From positions 30,046,782 through 30,110,781 of the forward strand of contig NC_065535.1 in the NCBI RefSeq assembly GCF_932294415.1: a stretch of 64,000 nt of DNA, in the 5' to 3' direction. Positions 1 to 13,328 of the stretch are shown here, piece after piece (within the stretch, counting starts at the first letter, position 1; every line of letters starts with the position of its first letter). This DNA comes from Quercus robur (lineage: Eukaryota > Streptophyta > Magnoliopsida > Fagales > Fagaceae). The notes under the pieces were generated by a model. That model did not search any database and was not told the origin of the DNA. It saw only the letters and a program-made list of their open reading frames with translations. Made by a program: the position numbers and the translations under genes.

Positions 1-2
1 AT

Positions 3-2870
3 GTAGTAATGGTCAAAAAAGCGAGCGAGAAATGGCGGATGTGTGTGGACTTTACCGACCTTAACAAGGCCTGCCCCAAGGATAGCTACCCCCTCCCGAG
101 GGTTGATGTCCTAGTAGACTCTACGGCCCGACACCAGTTGCTGAGCTTCATGGATGCTTTATCGGGGTACAACTAAATTCGAATGCATGAAGCCGACTAG
201 GAGAAAACGTCGTTCGTGACCAGCCAAGGCCTCTTCTGTTACAAGGTCATGCCCTTCGGCCTGAAGAACGCAGGCGCAACGTACCAAAGGCTCATGAACA
301 AAATGTTCGCGCAACAGATTGTGAGGAATGTCCAGGTCTACGTGGACGACATGCTAGTCAAAAGCCGGAGGGAGGAAGATCATCTAGGAGATCTCAAAGA
401 AACATTCGACACATTTCGCTCCTACAACATGAAGCTCAATCCAGGAAAATGTGCCTTTGGAGTAACAGCAGGACAATTCTTGGGATTCATGGTATCTCAA
501 AGGGGAATCGAGGCAAACCCGGACAAGATCAGGGCCATTATGGATATGGCACCACCAAGAAATGTGAAGGAGGTGCAAAGCCTCAATGGAAAGATAGCGG
601 CACTAAATAGGTTCGTGTCAAAGGCGACGGACAAATGTTTGCCCTTCTTCCGAACATTGAAGAAATCCTTCGAGTGGACTGGCGAATGCCAGCAAGCCTT
701 CGAAGAATTGAAGACTTACCTCTCCTCCCCACCATTGCTGAGCTCGACGTAGCCAGGAGAAGAGCTTTTTCTCAATCTAGCTGTCTCCCCCGCAGCCGTT
801 AGCGCGGCCTTGGTCAGAGAAGAAGAGAAAGTGCAAAAACCCGTGTACTACGCAAGCCGAGCGCTTCACGATGCTGAAGAAAGATACCCGCCCATGGAAA
901 AACTTGCCTTCGCATTAGTTACGGCAGCCCGTAAGCTCAAACCGTACTTCCAAGCTCATACGGTAAACGTCCTGACTAACAAGCCCTTACGGCGGGCAAT
1001 GAGCAGCCCCGAGGCCGCGGGACGGTTGGCGTTATGGGCAATAGAGCTGAGCGAATTTGACATTCAGTATCGCCCACGGACCGCCATCAAAGGACAGATC
1101 GTCGCCGACTTTATAGCTGAGTTCACTCATGACGAAGACAAGGGGGCAGCAGAGTCCCCTCAATGGAGCATATATACGGACGGATCGTCCAACAGGCAAG
1201 CCGCAGGGGCCGGCATTGTGCTACTATCGCCCGAAGGAGACACCATTGAATGTATGGTCCGTCTCGACTTCCCTGCCACCAACAATGAATCAGAGTATGA
1301 GGCTCTGATAGCAGGGCTCGACCTCGCCAAAGCAGCAGGAGCCACGAGGCTAGTCATCTACTGCGATTCACCGGTCATCACCAACCAAATAAATGGAGAC
1401 TACGAGTGCAAGGGCGAAAAGATGAAGAGGTACCTTGATGAAGTAAGGGCGAGAGTGGGTGACCTAGAAGCCAAAGTCGTCCAAATTCCCAGAGAAGAAA
1501 ACAAGCGAGCCGACCGTCTCGCGAAGGCCGCTTCAGCTTAACAAATGGTCATCCCTGGTAATGTACTCTCTTTCATACAGCTTTCCCCGCTAATAGATCT
1601 CAGCAACATGCAGGAAATATGCTCCAACAGTAGCTGGACAACACCGTTAGTTTCATACCTAAAAAATGGAGTCTTACCAGACGAAAAGGAAGCCGCAAGG
1701 AAACTTAAAGTCCAGGCGGCGAGGTTTGTCCTGATAAAAGACGTCCTGTATAAAAGAGGTTTCTCCCGACCATATCTGAGATGCTTGGGTACGGAAGAGG
1801 CAGATTACGTCATGAGAGAGGTACATGAAGGAATCTGCGGAAACCACTCAAGGTCTAGATCGTTGGTACACAAGCTTGTGCGAGCAGGGTACTATTGGCC
1901 CACCATGCAGAAGGACGCCGAAGCCTATGTCAGGGCCTGCGACAAATGCTAAAAGTTCGGCAATATTATTAGACGACCAACCGAAGAGCTGACCCCGATG
2001 ACGGCCCCATGGCCGTTCGCACAGTGGGGGTTAGATATTATGGGACCATTCCCTACAGCCGTACGACAGCTGAAATTCCTGGTAGTTGGCATTGACTATT
2101 TCACAAAATGGGTGGAAGCTGAAGCTTTGGCAACGATTACAGAAAAGAACGTGCGGAGCTTTGTCTGGAGATGCATCATATGCAGGTTTGGCATTCCTAG
2201 AGTCTTTGTCTCAGACAACGGGAGACAATTTGACAACGATCCCTTCCGGGATTTTTGCTCACAGTTAGGAATAAAGAACCACTACTCCTCCCCCGCCCAC
2301 CCTCAAGCTAATGGACAGGTCGAAGTCACGAACCGATCCCTGCTCAAGATTATCAAGACTCGGCTCGAGGGGGCAAAGGGTATATGGCCCGAAGAATTGC
2401 CAAGTATACTATGGGCATACAGGACGACGGCAAGAACACCCATAGGAGAGACACCGTTCCGACTGACGTACGGAGGCGAAGCAGTCATCCCGGCCGAAGT
2501 TGGACTCACAAGCTACAGGATGCACAACCATGATGAGAACAAAAACGACGAGGCCATGTGACTACAGCTCGACCTAGTGGACGAAATCAGAGCAGCAGCA
2601 GAACAAAGGCTCGCTAGGTACCAGGACCGCATGGCCAAACATTACAACTCTCGAGTTCGACATAGAGACTTCCAAGTTGGAGACCTTGTTCTTAGAAAGG
2701 TCATGAGCACCACTAGGGACCCTACTCAAGGAAAACTCAGCCCCAATTAGGAAGGACCTTACCGAGTAACGTCGTGGCAGAGAAAAGGTACTTACCACCT
2801 GGAAACATTGGAAGGACAGAAGCTACCACACCCATGGAACACCGAGCACCTACGAAAGTATTACCAATAG
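3..2870 (+). pseudogene. Ty3/gypsy pol remnant: reverse transcriptase, RNase H, integrase
   Basis: One reading frame runs the whole way but is cut by seven in-frame stops, at 174, 198, 750, 1539, 1950, 2559 and 2748, before the probable natural stop at 2868-2870. No frameshift is needed. Reverse transcriptase is recognised by the YVDD active site (about 339-350) and the MPFGLKNAGATYQR block. The connection and first RNase H-like segment lie at 830-1130. A plant-type RNase H follows (1160-1540) with IYTDGSS, NNESEYEAL and ADRLAKA motifs. Integrase spans 1800-2550 with the HHCC zinc-finger end (CDKC just before 1950) and a DDE core: D in LDIMGPFP, D in SDNGRQF and E in GQVEVTNR. The remaining C-terminal domain ends at 2870. 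The stops rule out a working polyprotein. Confidence 0.9.
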
Positions 2871-3949
2871 GAGCGGCAGCATGAAGACCAACCTATTTTT
2901 TATTCCAGCAAACTTTAGTTTTACTCCTCAGATTTATCATTTACTTTAGTTTTTTTGCAATAAATACTTTTTAGCCCGAAGGGCAGGATTCGGTTTTAAT
3001 TACTTTTATTTAAATGCATGGCAATAAGAGGAGTTTATTCAGAAATTGCTGGAGTATCTATTTTTTCTACGGTCCACTAATTTCACATCCCAAAACGACT
3101 AAGTCCATAACACACGGACTAAAACTGACGGATCAACAAAGATGTCAAAGACATCAAGGCCCAAAAACTAACGGACCAAAAAAGGTGTCAAAAGACATCA
3201 AGGCTAAGGCTGAGAAAATGATGGTCCGAAAAGGCTAAAAGCTAAAAAGCTGACGGTCCAATAAGATGAAGCAACCATCATATGGACAAGGTCCTCAAAA
3301 CTGACGGACCAACAAAGATGTCAAAGACATCAACGCCTAAAAACTGACGGACCAAAAAAGGTGTCAAAGACATCAAGGCTAAGGCCGAGAAAATGACGGT
3401 CCGAAAAGGATAAAAGCTAAAAAGCCGACAGTCCAATAAGATGGAGCAACCATTATATGGACAAGGTCCTCAAAACTGACGGACCAACAAAGATGTCAAA
3501 GACATCAACACCTAAAAACTGACGGACCAAAAAAGATCTCAAAGTCATCAAGGCTAAGATCGAGAAAATGAAGGTCTGGAAAGGCTAAAGCTAAAAAACT
3601 GACGATCTGAAGAGATTGACGACTTTAAAAAGGTGCGACCAACCAAGAGCTGTAAACTGACGGTCACGAAACTGACGGGGCTCGGAGACTAGGCACGATG
3701 TCGTGCCAACGAGGGTTTCCAACAGTTCAAAGAACTGACGTATTCCAAGCAGATGGGAATTTTTACCAAAATTTCGTCTAAGGTCATCATCAATAGAGAG
3801 ATATAAAAGCTACGGAAATTAAACACATACGCAACTGTACATAAACGAAGAAAACCAAAAGGGCACTTAAACATTGTTTAAAATTACAACTGTTTTCCAA
3901 ATATTTAAAAAGCAACTGTTTTGTACATAGCTACAATGCAGCATAAAAA
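2871..3949 (+). repeat. Post-pol spacer with three copies of a ~176-bp tandem repeat
   Basis: Downstream of pol no coding sequence is seen. From about 3125 to 3650 a unit beginning CTGACGGAYCAACAAAG recurs at 3125, 3301 and 3476, a period of 175-176 bp. Each unit itself contains shorter repeats of CTGACGG and of AGACATCAAGGCTAAG. Short spacer ORFs here are accidental. The repeat array lies between pol and the end of the antisense gene, a place where Tat elements often carry tandem repeats. Confidence 0.8.
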
Positions 3950-6141
3950 CTAAGCAGCAGGGTCGCCGTCAGCCTGATGGTCTTCAACATCCACAATCAC
4001 GGCTGGAGAATCAGAAGCTGCAGGATTAGCAGCAGGCTGTGCCAGGACTACACTGCCGTCATGCTCCGGAGTAGGGTCGGGCTGAGGAGAGCCGCCGTCT
4101 TTATCATCCATGGTAATCCCAGACAAGTCCAGCTCCGGGAAGGCCGATGCGACCTGCCAAAGGCAATCATCGAACCCAGTGCCGTAATATTGAGCACATG
4201 AGTCAATAAAAGACTGCGACGCTTTGAAGTCTCTAATCGCGTCAGTCTCTGCAGTCTGTAACTTCTCCCCTAGAGCCGTCACCTCTCCCTGGAGCTTGTC
4301 ATTCTGACCGCTGACCTCCGTCAGTTTTTCCTTAACCTCCTGCAGCTCCTTGTTGAGGATACGGACGGCTTCCTTGTATTGAGCTTACTGATTCAACAAG
4401 TTCGTATTATGCTTACGAACTCGGGTGACGACCCCCTCCTTCGCCGCACAACGGTCTTGCAGGGCCTTGACGCGCACCAAGGCCTAAGAAAACATATCCG
4501 TCAGTTGAAAAATATACCAAAGCAAAGCAAAGCTTCCCCAAACAAAATTGTAGTAAACATACCCTGGTGAGGTCGAAGAGGGCTGACGCCCCTAGGTCCT
4601 CCGTCCCCACCTGGTCGCAAGGTTCAATGTCCGTCGGTTTTATTAGGGACTCAACCTCCCCGACGGCATAGTCCTTGTGAGTCAGGAGACGGCAGGGGCC
4701 CTCGCTGACGGGACCGGTAGAGGTCATCACCCCCTTGCCCGCGCCATGGCTAGGCTTAAGAGGGGACTTCTCCTTCAGTGGTTTGTCCCCAGGAGTGACA
4801 GCAACCTTTTTTGTGGGATGGCTGTCACCCCCGTCAGGCTTCCTCTTCGTCACCTTAGCGACGGCCTTTGGGGTTGACGAGGCCTCTCCTCCTGCATCCT
4901 TATTTTTTCTCTCCTCCTTCTGACGAGCTGCGGCAGCCCTTATCCTTTACTTCGCAGATTCCATTTCTACAATACGAAGAAGACTGTTAGGGACAAGTGA
5001 CGGGGGAATGAAATTGACGGGATGAATAAAAGCTTACTCACGTCGGCGTGCAAATTCTTCCAACCTTCGAGCTGCCACTGACGGTTCTGGACCCCCACAA
5101 TATAAATGAAGGGTGTCAAGGGTGATCAAGTCCCTGCACTTACGATCTTCCAAAGGGATTTCCAAAATCCGTTGGATAAACTCCTCCTGCTCGTCAGTTA
5201 TGTGTGGACGGGTATAAGCTGAAAGAAACAAAAAGCAAGTGTCAGTAACGTCACTTCAAAAAGAAACAGAAGGAACATAGTTGACGGGATCAACCTGAGT
5301 CCTTGACAAAGGCCCAGGTGTTGTCAAAATAGCCGCGAGGCATCGTCACCCACTCTTCCTGACGGCAGACCCAATCCGTCCCTTCCACAAAAAAGTACCT
5401 ACTCTTCCAGTTCCTATTTGAATCTGGCATGTCCGATACAAGCCGTAACCCTTTCTCCCTAGCGTTGAAATGATATGTCCCCTTGGACGAGGCGATATGA
5501 TGGGGCCTATAGCAATAAAAGAATTCGTCTAGCGTAAGCTGACGGTGTCCCCCACTAAGATTGCCCCATAGGATCTCAGCTCCTATAAAAGTCCTCCAGG
5601 CGTTAGGGGCAATTTGGGTGACAGATATGCCTAGGAAGTCTGCAAGTTGACGGTGTAGGGCCGTCAAGGGTAACCTAAGTCCCGCAGCAAACATGGCATC
5701 ATACATGCCAACGTTAGCTGTCCTCCCAGAGAAACACCTCTCGTCCTCTCTAGGGAGACGGATTGGGATGTGGTCTGGGATTTGATAACGAACACGTAAC
5801 TCCCTAAAAACTTTACCACTCATCCTAGGTGAAAATTTATTGATGGCCCAATCCTCAGGAAGAATGAAGGGACGGTTATCTCCGGGACCCTCTGAAGTTC
5901 CTTCACTGGATCCCTCATCCCCGTCGCTCTCCTCTTCGTCAACATCCATTTCATCCCCAACATCTCCATCCCCTCTTTCCTCATCTCCCTCAGCCAAACT
6001 CTCATCAACGTCAGGAGATTGTGTCGACGTCTCTCTCTCTGACGGAAGGGAAAAGTCTGACTCATCTCCAGAACCATAAGTCTCGTCGTAGCCCGCTCCT
6101 TCGCGGACTGACGACTCCTCACAAGACGCGTCACTTGACAT
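3950..6141 (-). pseudogene. Antisense four-exon accessory gene of the Tat element (gypsy-type transposon domain plus coiled coil)
   Basis: Four exons on the minus strand join in frame at GT-AG borders: 6141-5295, 5218-5042, 4966-4563 and 4483-3950, giving 653 codons plus stop. The start at 6141 is the first ATG; a non-ATG extension to 6168 is possible. Residues 1-100 are strongly acidic, rich in Asp, Glu and Ser. A globular domain follows (about 100-280, with FILPEDWAINKF and RLPREDERCFS) that resembles the plant 'putative gypsy type transposon' family. A Lys-rich linker and a Lys/Glu/Gln-rich coiled-coil-like segment occupy exons 3-4. Two in-frame TAA stops (4949-4947 and 4387-4385) break it. 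Antisense accessory ORFs between pol and the 3' LTR are known in Tat elements; their function is unknown. The family name is from memory, but the exon joins are directly visible. Confidence 0.7.
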
Positions 6142-6571
6142 CTGACTACCTACAAGTGACGGATCCAATCTAAGTACCTAGACTGACGTTCTCGCTAATG
6201 AGGCAAAAATAAAAAAAAAAGAGAGAGAAGAAAGAAGTGGAGATGAAAACTTACCAGTATGATGACTTTCTGGATGGCTCTAATGACAGTGACGTTTGGG
6301 CTAACGGACCAAAAAAAACTGACGGAATGCGAGCAACGGTCTCTCTCTCCAAAGGATCAGCAGGGTTGAAATAGTGGAAAATGAAGGGGAGGTGCTGCTT
6401 ATATATGGAAAAAAGGGCGCGGAAGACGAAGCGACGCCTCATTAGAAGTAGAGCCAATAGGAACGAGCCACGTGTCCGAAGCATTAAATACAAATCCAGG
6501 TGAATGATATCCCAGCCTCTCTGGAAAACAACTCCATAACCCGTCAGTATGGAGACTGACGGAGTCATGGA

Positions 6572-6583
6572 GTAGGGGGCAAG
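6572..6583 (+). other. Polypurine tract of the Tat element
   Basis: A purine-rich run (AGGGGGCAAG core) lies immediately before the TG that opens the 3' LTR. This is the expected plus-strand primer of reverse transcription and fixes the LTR start. Confidence 0.7.
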
Positions 6584-7168
6584 TGATGTGGATAAAATGT
6601 GGACAAAAGCGACGGTACAAGTTTTGGACATGGGTGACGGGATGGTTTTTGCCGTCGGCATTCTTGAAGGGCTGACGGTGAAATAGAGTGAAGAAGCTCC
6701 ACATGTAGAGTACCGTGACGCTGGACATCCTGAAGCTGACGGTGCCTAATCTGACGGAACAACGAATACTGACGGTGTCAGCCATGAGATGCATGATCGC
6801 CACGTTTGCGTGTGTAAGTAAACAACTTGCTCCCCACGCCTCACGAAATCTAAGGATTCCTATATGGAAAGAATCTCGCAAAATACGCCCAAGAGGACTC
6901 CTATAAGGAAAAGACTTTTACTCCAAGGAAAAGGGGGAGAACCCTACTACTATAAAAACCATACTCCCTCACAAACCAAGGTACGCATAATTTACCCTCT
7001 CTAGCACTCTAGAGCAGTGAGAATAGTTCTAACTTGACCTTCGGAGGGTGTTTGGCCGGTACCACACCAGTACTCCCCGCTAGGTTCTTCCTTTTCGTTG
7101 TGCAGGTACCATTGGCGACGTACGAGGAACGTGTGACTCACTGGTGGTATTTTTCGGCATCATCAACA
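6584..7168 (+). repeat. 3' LTR of the Tat element
   Basis: The segment starts TGATGTGG right after the polypurine tract and ends CATCATCAACA, giving the TG...CA borders of an LTR (585 bp). A TATA-like CTATAAAA sits near 6950, followed by a transcribed-looking R/U5 region. CTGACGG motifs continue from the upstream spacer into this LTR. The 5' LTR lies outside the window, so neither identity between LTRs nor a target-site duplication can be checked. The end is less certain than the start, because a tRNA-primer-like TTGGCGACG occurs at about 7112. Confidence 0.65.
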
Positions 7169-7341
7169 GTTTTGGTGGTTATTTTTTTCTCTGTCTGAAT
7201 TTTGAGGCAATGATATTTTTTTTTTTAGGGATTGAGGAAAGCAAGTGTTTTTGGGTAAGGATTATTAATTTTTATTGTTTTGGATTTTTGATTAATATGA
7301 GAGTTGGAATATGATAATTTGGGTGTTTTTGGTTTTTGTAG

Positions 7342-7577
7342 GAGGATTTGACACTGCTCATGCTGCTGATAGGTATATAAAAATGAACTGTTTCTGATTA
7401 TTTTGATTGCAATGGTTGTAGTTTTTACTATTTTGGATAAAATGAACTTGTGGGAATGTTATGGCAATTCGGGTTTTTTCGATCACGGGTGATTGGGCTG
7501 CGATCAAGTTTTGAGGAGTGGAAGCTGATATAAATATAGATTTCAATATCAGTGACTATGATGATGATATTAAGCAG
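7342..7577 (+). pseudogene. Remnant of an AP2-domain (euAP2/TOE-like) transcription factor gene
   Basis: Two exons of an AP2 domain can be read. Exon 7342-7372 (31 nt, preceded by TTTGTAG and followed by GTATAT) encodes GFDTAHAAD plus a split Arg codon, matching the conserved GGFDTAHAAARAYDR stretch with one Ala changed to Asp. A second exon ending at 7577 encodes AAIKF-stop-GVEADI and continues to DYDDDIKQ before a GTTGAG donor. The stop (TGA 7512-7514) replaces the usual Arg of IKFRG, and another conserved Arg just upstream reads Trp; both fit CGN to TGN changes. No other exon of the gene is recognised. The 3' LTR end lies only 173 bp upstream, so the Tat element may have landed in or beside this gene. 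Confidence 0.75.
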
Positions 7578-9480
7578 GTTGAGTGTGAGAGTCTTGTGTA
7601 GTTTGATTGGTGCAAGGTGGACCATAACCAAGCCATCATGAGTTGCAGACTTGGTTGTAGCTGTGGAGGTACAGAAAGATGGTAGCAATAGCAAAGGCTA
7701 CGATAGATGAGACAGCAGTAAAGGGAGAAATCCGGTGCCCAAGGGGATTGCAAGAATTAGTGGAGGTGGAGATAGTTAAAACTTGAACCCGAATGTGAAG
7801 CCTCCATTACCAAAATGAGAGCAACTTTTGCTGTATTGAATGATAATTAAGTTGCACTCATGCTTACATTTAAGAATAAAAGTTAATTTTACTACACCTG
7901 GCTTAGTTGATCTCAGACAAAACACAAGTGGAATACAATCTTCAACCCGTAGTGCAATTACTTACAAATTGGTATGTAGCATATCATCCTTAGAATTATA
8001 CCGTGTAACTATACTAGATGGTAAAACATGTAGGTCAGTATTGGGGTAAAGATCCTGAGGACATTGAAGAAAATAATTTATTTATCTATGAATGAGCTCA
8101 TTGGGCCATAGAAAACAAGACAACTTAAATAGTTTGAGTAATATACTAATTCCTAATGGAACCGACAAAGCATTTTCATAGACTCCCCCCCCCCTCTTCT
8201 CTCCAACTTCCCAAGTGGCATCAACACAACCTTATACCCTTACCATTTATGCTTGAATCCCAGAACACAAAACTGAATTGTTTCAGAATAGAGAAAGAGA
8301 AATTATAAACCAACAGCAATTCCTTTCACACCTAAATCCCTCCCTTGTGGACCAAATAAAAAATCCCTCCCTTATGCACCCCCATAAAAAAATCCCACCC
8401 TTAATTAATTTGGGTTGTTATGAAATCTGGAGAGACAAAATACAAGTTACTGCAAGAAGAGAAAGGAGGATAAGAATTAAAGAATGTAAGTAATGCACAC
8501 TATCCACCACATCCCAACTCATCTAATTAATTACAAAATTACGAATTTTAAACATGACACCATCAACTACTAAGCAAAGTGATCATATTAAACCCAAAAA
8601 AGAAATAATAATCTGATTTTGTCAACAGCTTATGAATAAGCACGAGTTTGAACACATAGCTCCTAGGACTTCGGGAAATCAAGAGCTACTTATTCCTAGA
8701 TGATTAATGACAAAAATGTTCAGCAACAAGACCCTAAATGCCCTCAATAAAGCAAATAAGCCAATTCTTTCCTCTATTTGGTTTCCTACAAATAAGCCAA
8801 TTCTATAAAGCAAATAAGCCAATTGTTTGAGAGAAGCAGGGAGGCGGCAATGGTTCAGTGGTTGTGCGAGAGAAGTAGGGCTGTCGCCGGCGATAGCTAA
8901 GGCTTGGGCTATTGCCAGTGGCAGCTAAGGATTGGGTCTCCATTGACGGCGGCTAGGCTTGGGTTTTTCTTCACTCCCTCCCCTTTTCTCTCTTGTGGCT
9001 GTCAATCTCTCTCTTCCCCTTCTCGCTCTCTCTCTCGCTGTCGTGTCTTTGTTAAACAAAAATCAAATTTGTTTTTAATGGGTCAATATTATTTAAATTT
9101 CATCTAACGTGGAAACTAAATTTTTTAATTTCTTAATTAAAAATATGCTATATCATTAAAAAGAAATGTCAAGTTATTATTTTGTTAGCTATGTAAGTAA
9201 CATCACTAATGCTAGTTAGTAAAATGATTAATACAACTCAGTTTTATAATTTGAGAGATCAATTATGTTCGTTTCAAACTTAAGGGACTAATTGCGCACA
9301 TAAGACAAATTTCAAGAACCAATAGTGTAGTTCCTTCTAAATAGTAATAATAACCATTAAAAAGATGCTTCTTGTTTAATTGATATTTTTTAATGTTTTT
9401 AATGAAATTGTTTAAAGTTTAATCCATTTATTCTAACTATTGAATTATATATATATATAAATCATTTATAGATTCACAAT
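7578..9480. other. Intergenic region, no gene recognised
   Basis: About 1.9 kb of AT-rich DNA with only short, low-quality ORFs. A GC-richer patch with CT-rich tracts lies at 8820-9060 but has no recognisable domain. A short (AT)n run is at 9448-9461. Further exons of the AP2 remnant were looked for and not found. Confidence 0.6.
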
Positions 9481-9858
9481 CATTCTCATTGGCACTCTTT
9501 TTCACTTCGAGAGATCAAATTAAACAAAAACAGAGTCAAACGCACAATTCATTGGCCATTGCATTTGCATCTGTCAAAGTCAATCCTCGAAGCATCCAGC
9601 TTTGCTTGTACGGCTCTTTAACCCATCTCCCCACACTTAATCATCTAATCCAGACCGTAAAATTCCATGGACCCCACCACATACACAAAAAAAAAAAGTC
9701 CCAGATCTTCCAATCGAATCGTGATCCCAGTTTCTCTCTCTCCCTTTCTTCCACTGTATCCTCATTCCTCATTGAGTCATTTCCTCTCTCATGTTTGTGA
9801 CAAATACGAAATTTATTTATATTTGGAAAGAGCCCTAACCAACAGTGAAATTCATTGA
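9481..9858 (+). promoter_or_regulatory. Probable promoter and 5' UTR of the beta-amylase gene
   Basis: The 380 bp before the ATG change from AT-rich DNA to CT-rich leader sequence (9730-9790, repeated TCTCTC), typical of plant 5' UTRs. No clear TATA box could be assigned with confidence; ATTTATTTATATTTGG at 9810-9825 is close to the start codon and may simply be leader. Confidence 0.4.

Positions 9859-13328
<3,470 letters not shown>

Larger units (their letters stand above)
1..7168 (+). mobile_element. 3' portion of a Tat-type Ty3/gypsy LTR retrotransposon (degenerate)
   Basis: The window opens inside the element, so the 5' LTR, gag, protease and the start of reverse transcriptase are missing. 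The order seen is RT, RNase H, integrase, a non-coding repeat zone, an antisense spliced gene, a polypurine tract and the 3' LTR ending at 7168. RT before integrase defines Ty3/gypsy. The long RNase H region with a second RNase H-like domain, and the extra antisense gene between pol and the 3' LTR, are features known for the Tat lineage. Both coding regions carry stop codons, so the copy is not autonomous. Assignment to Tat is from domain layout; a tree of the RT domain would settle it. Confidence 0.85.
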
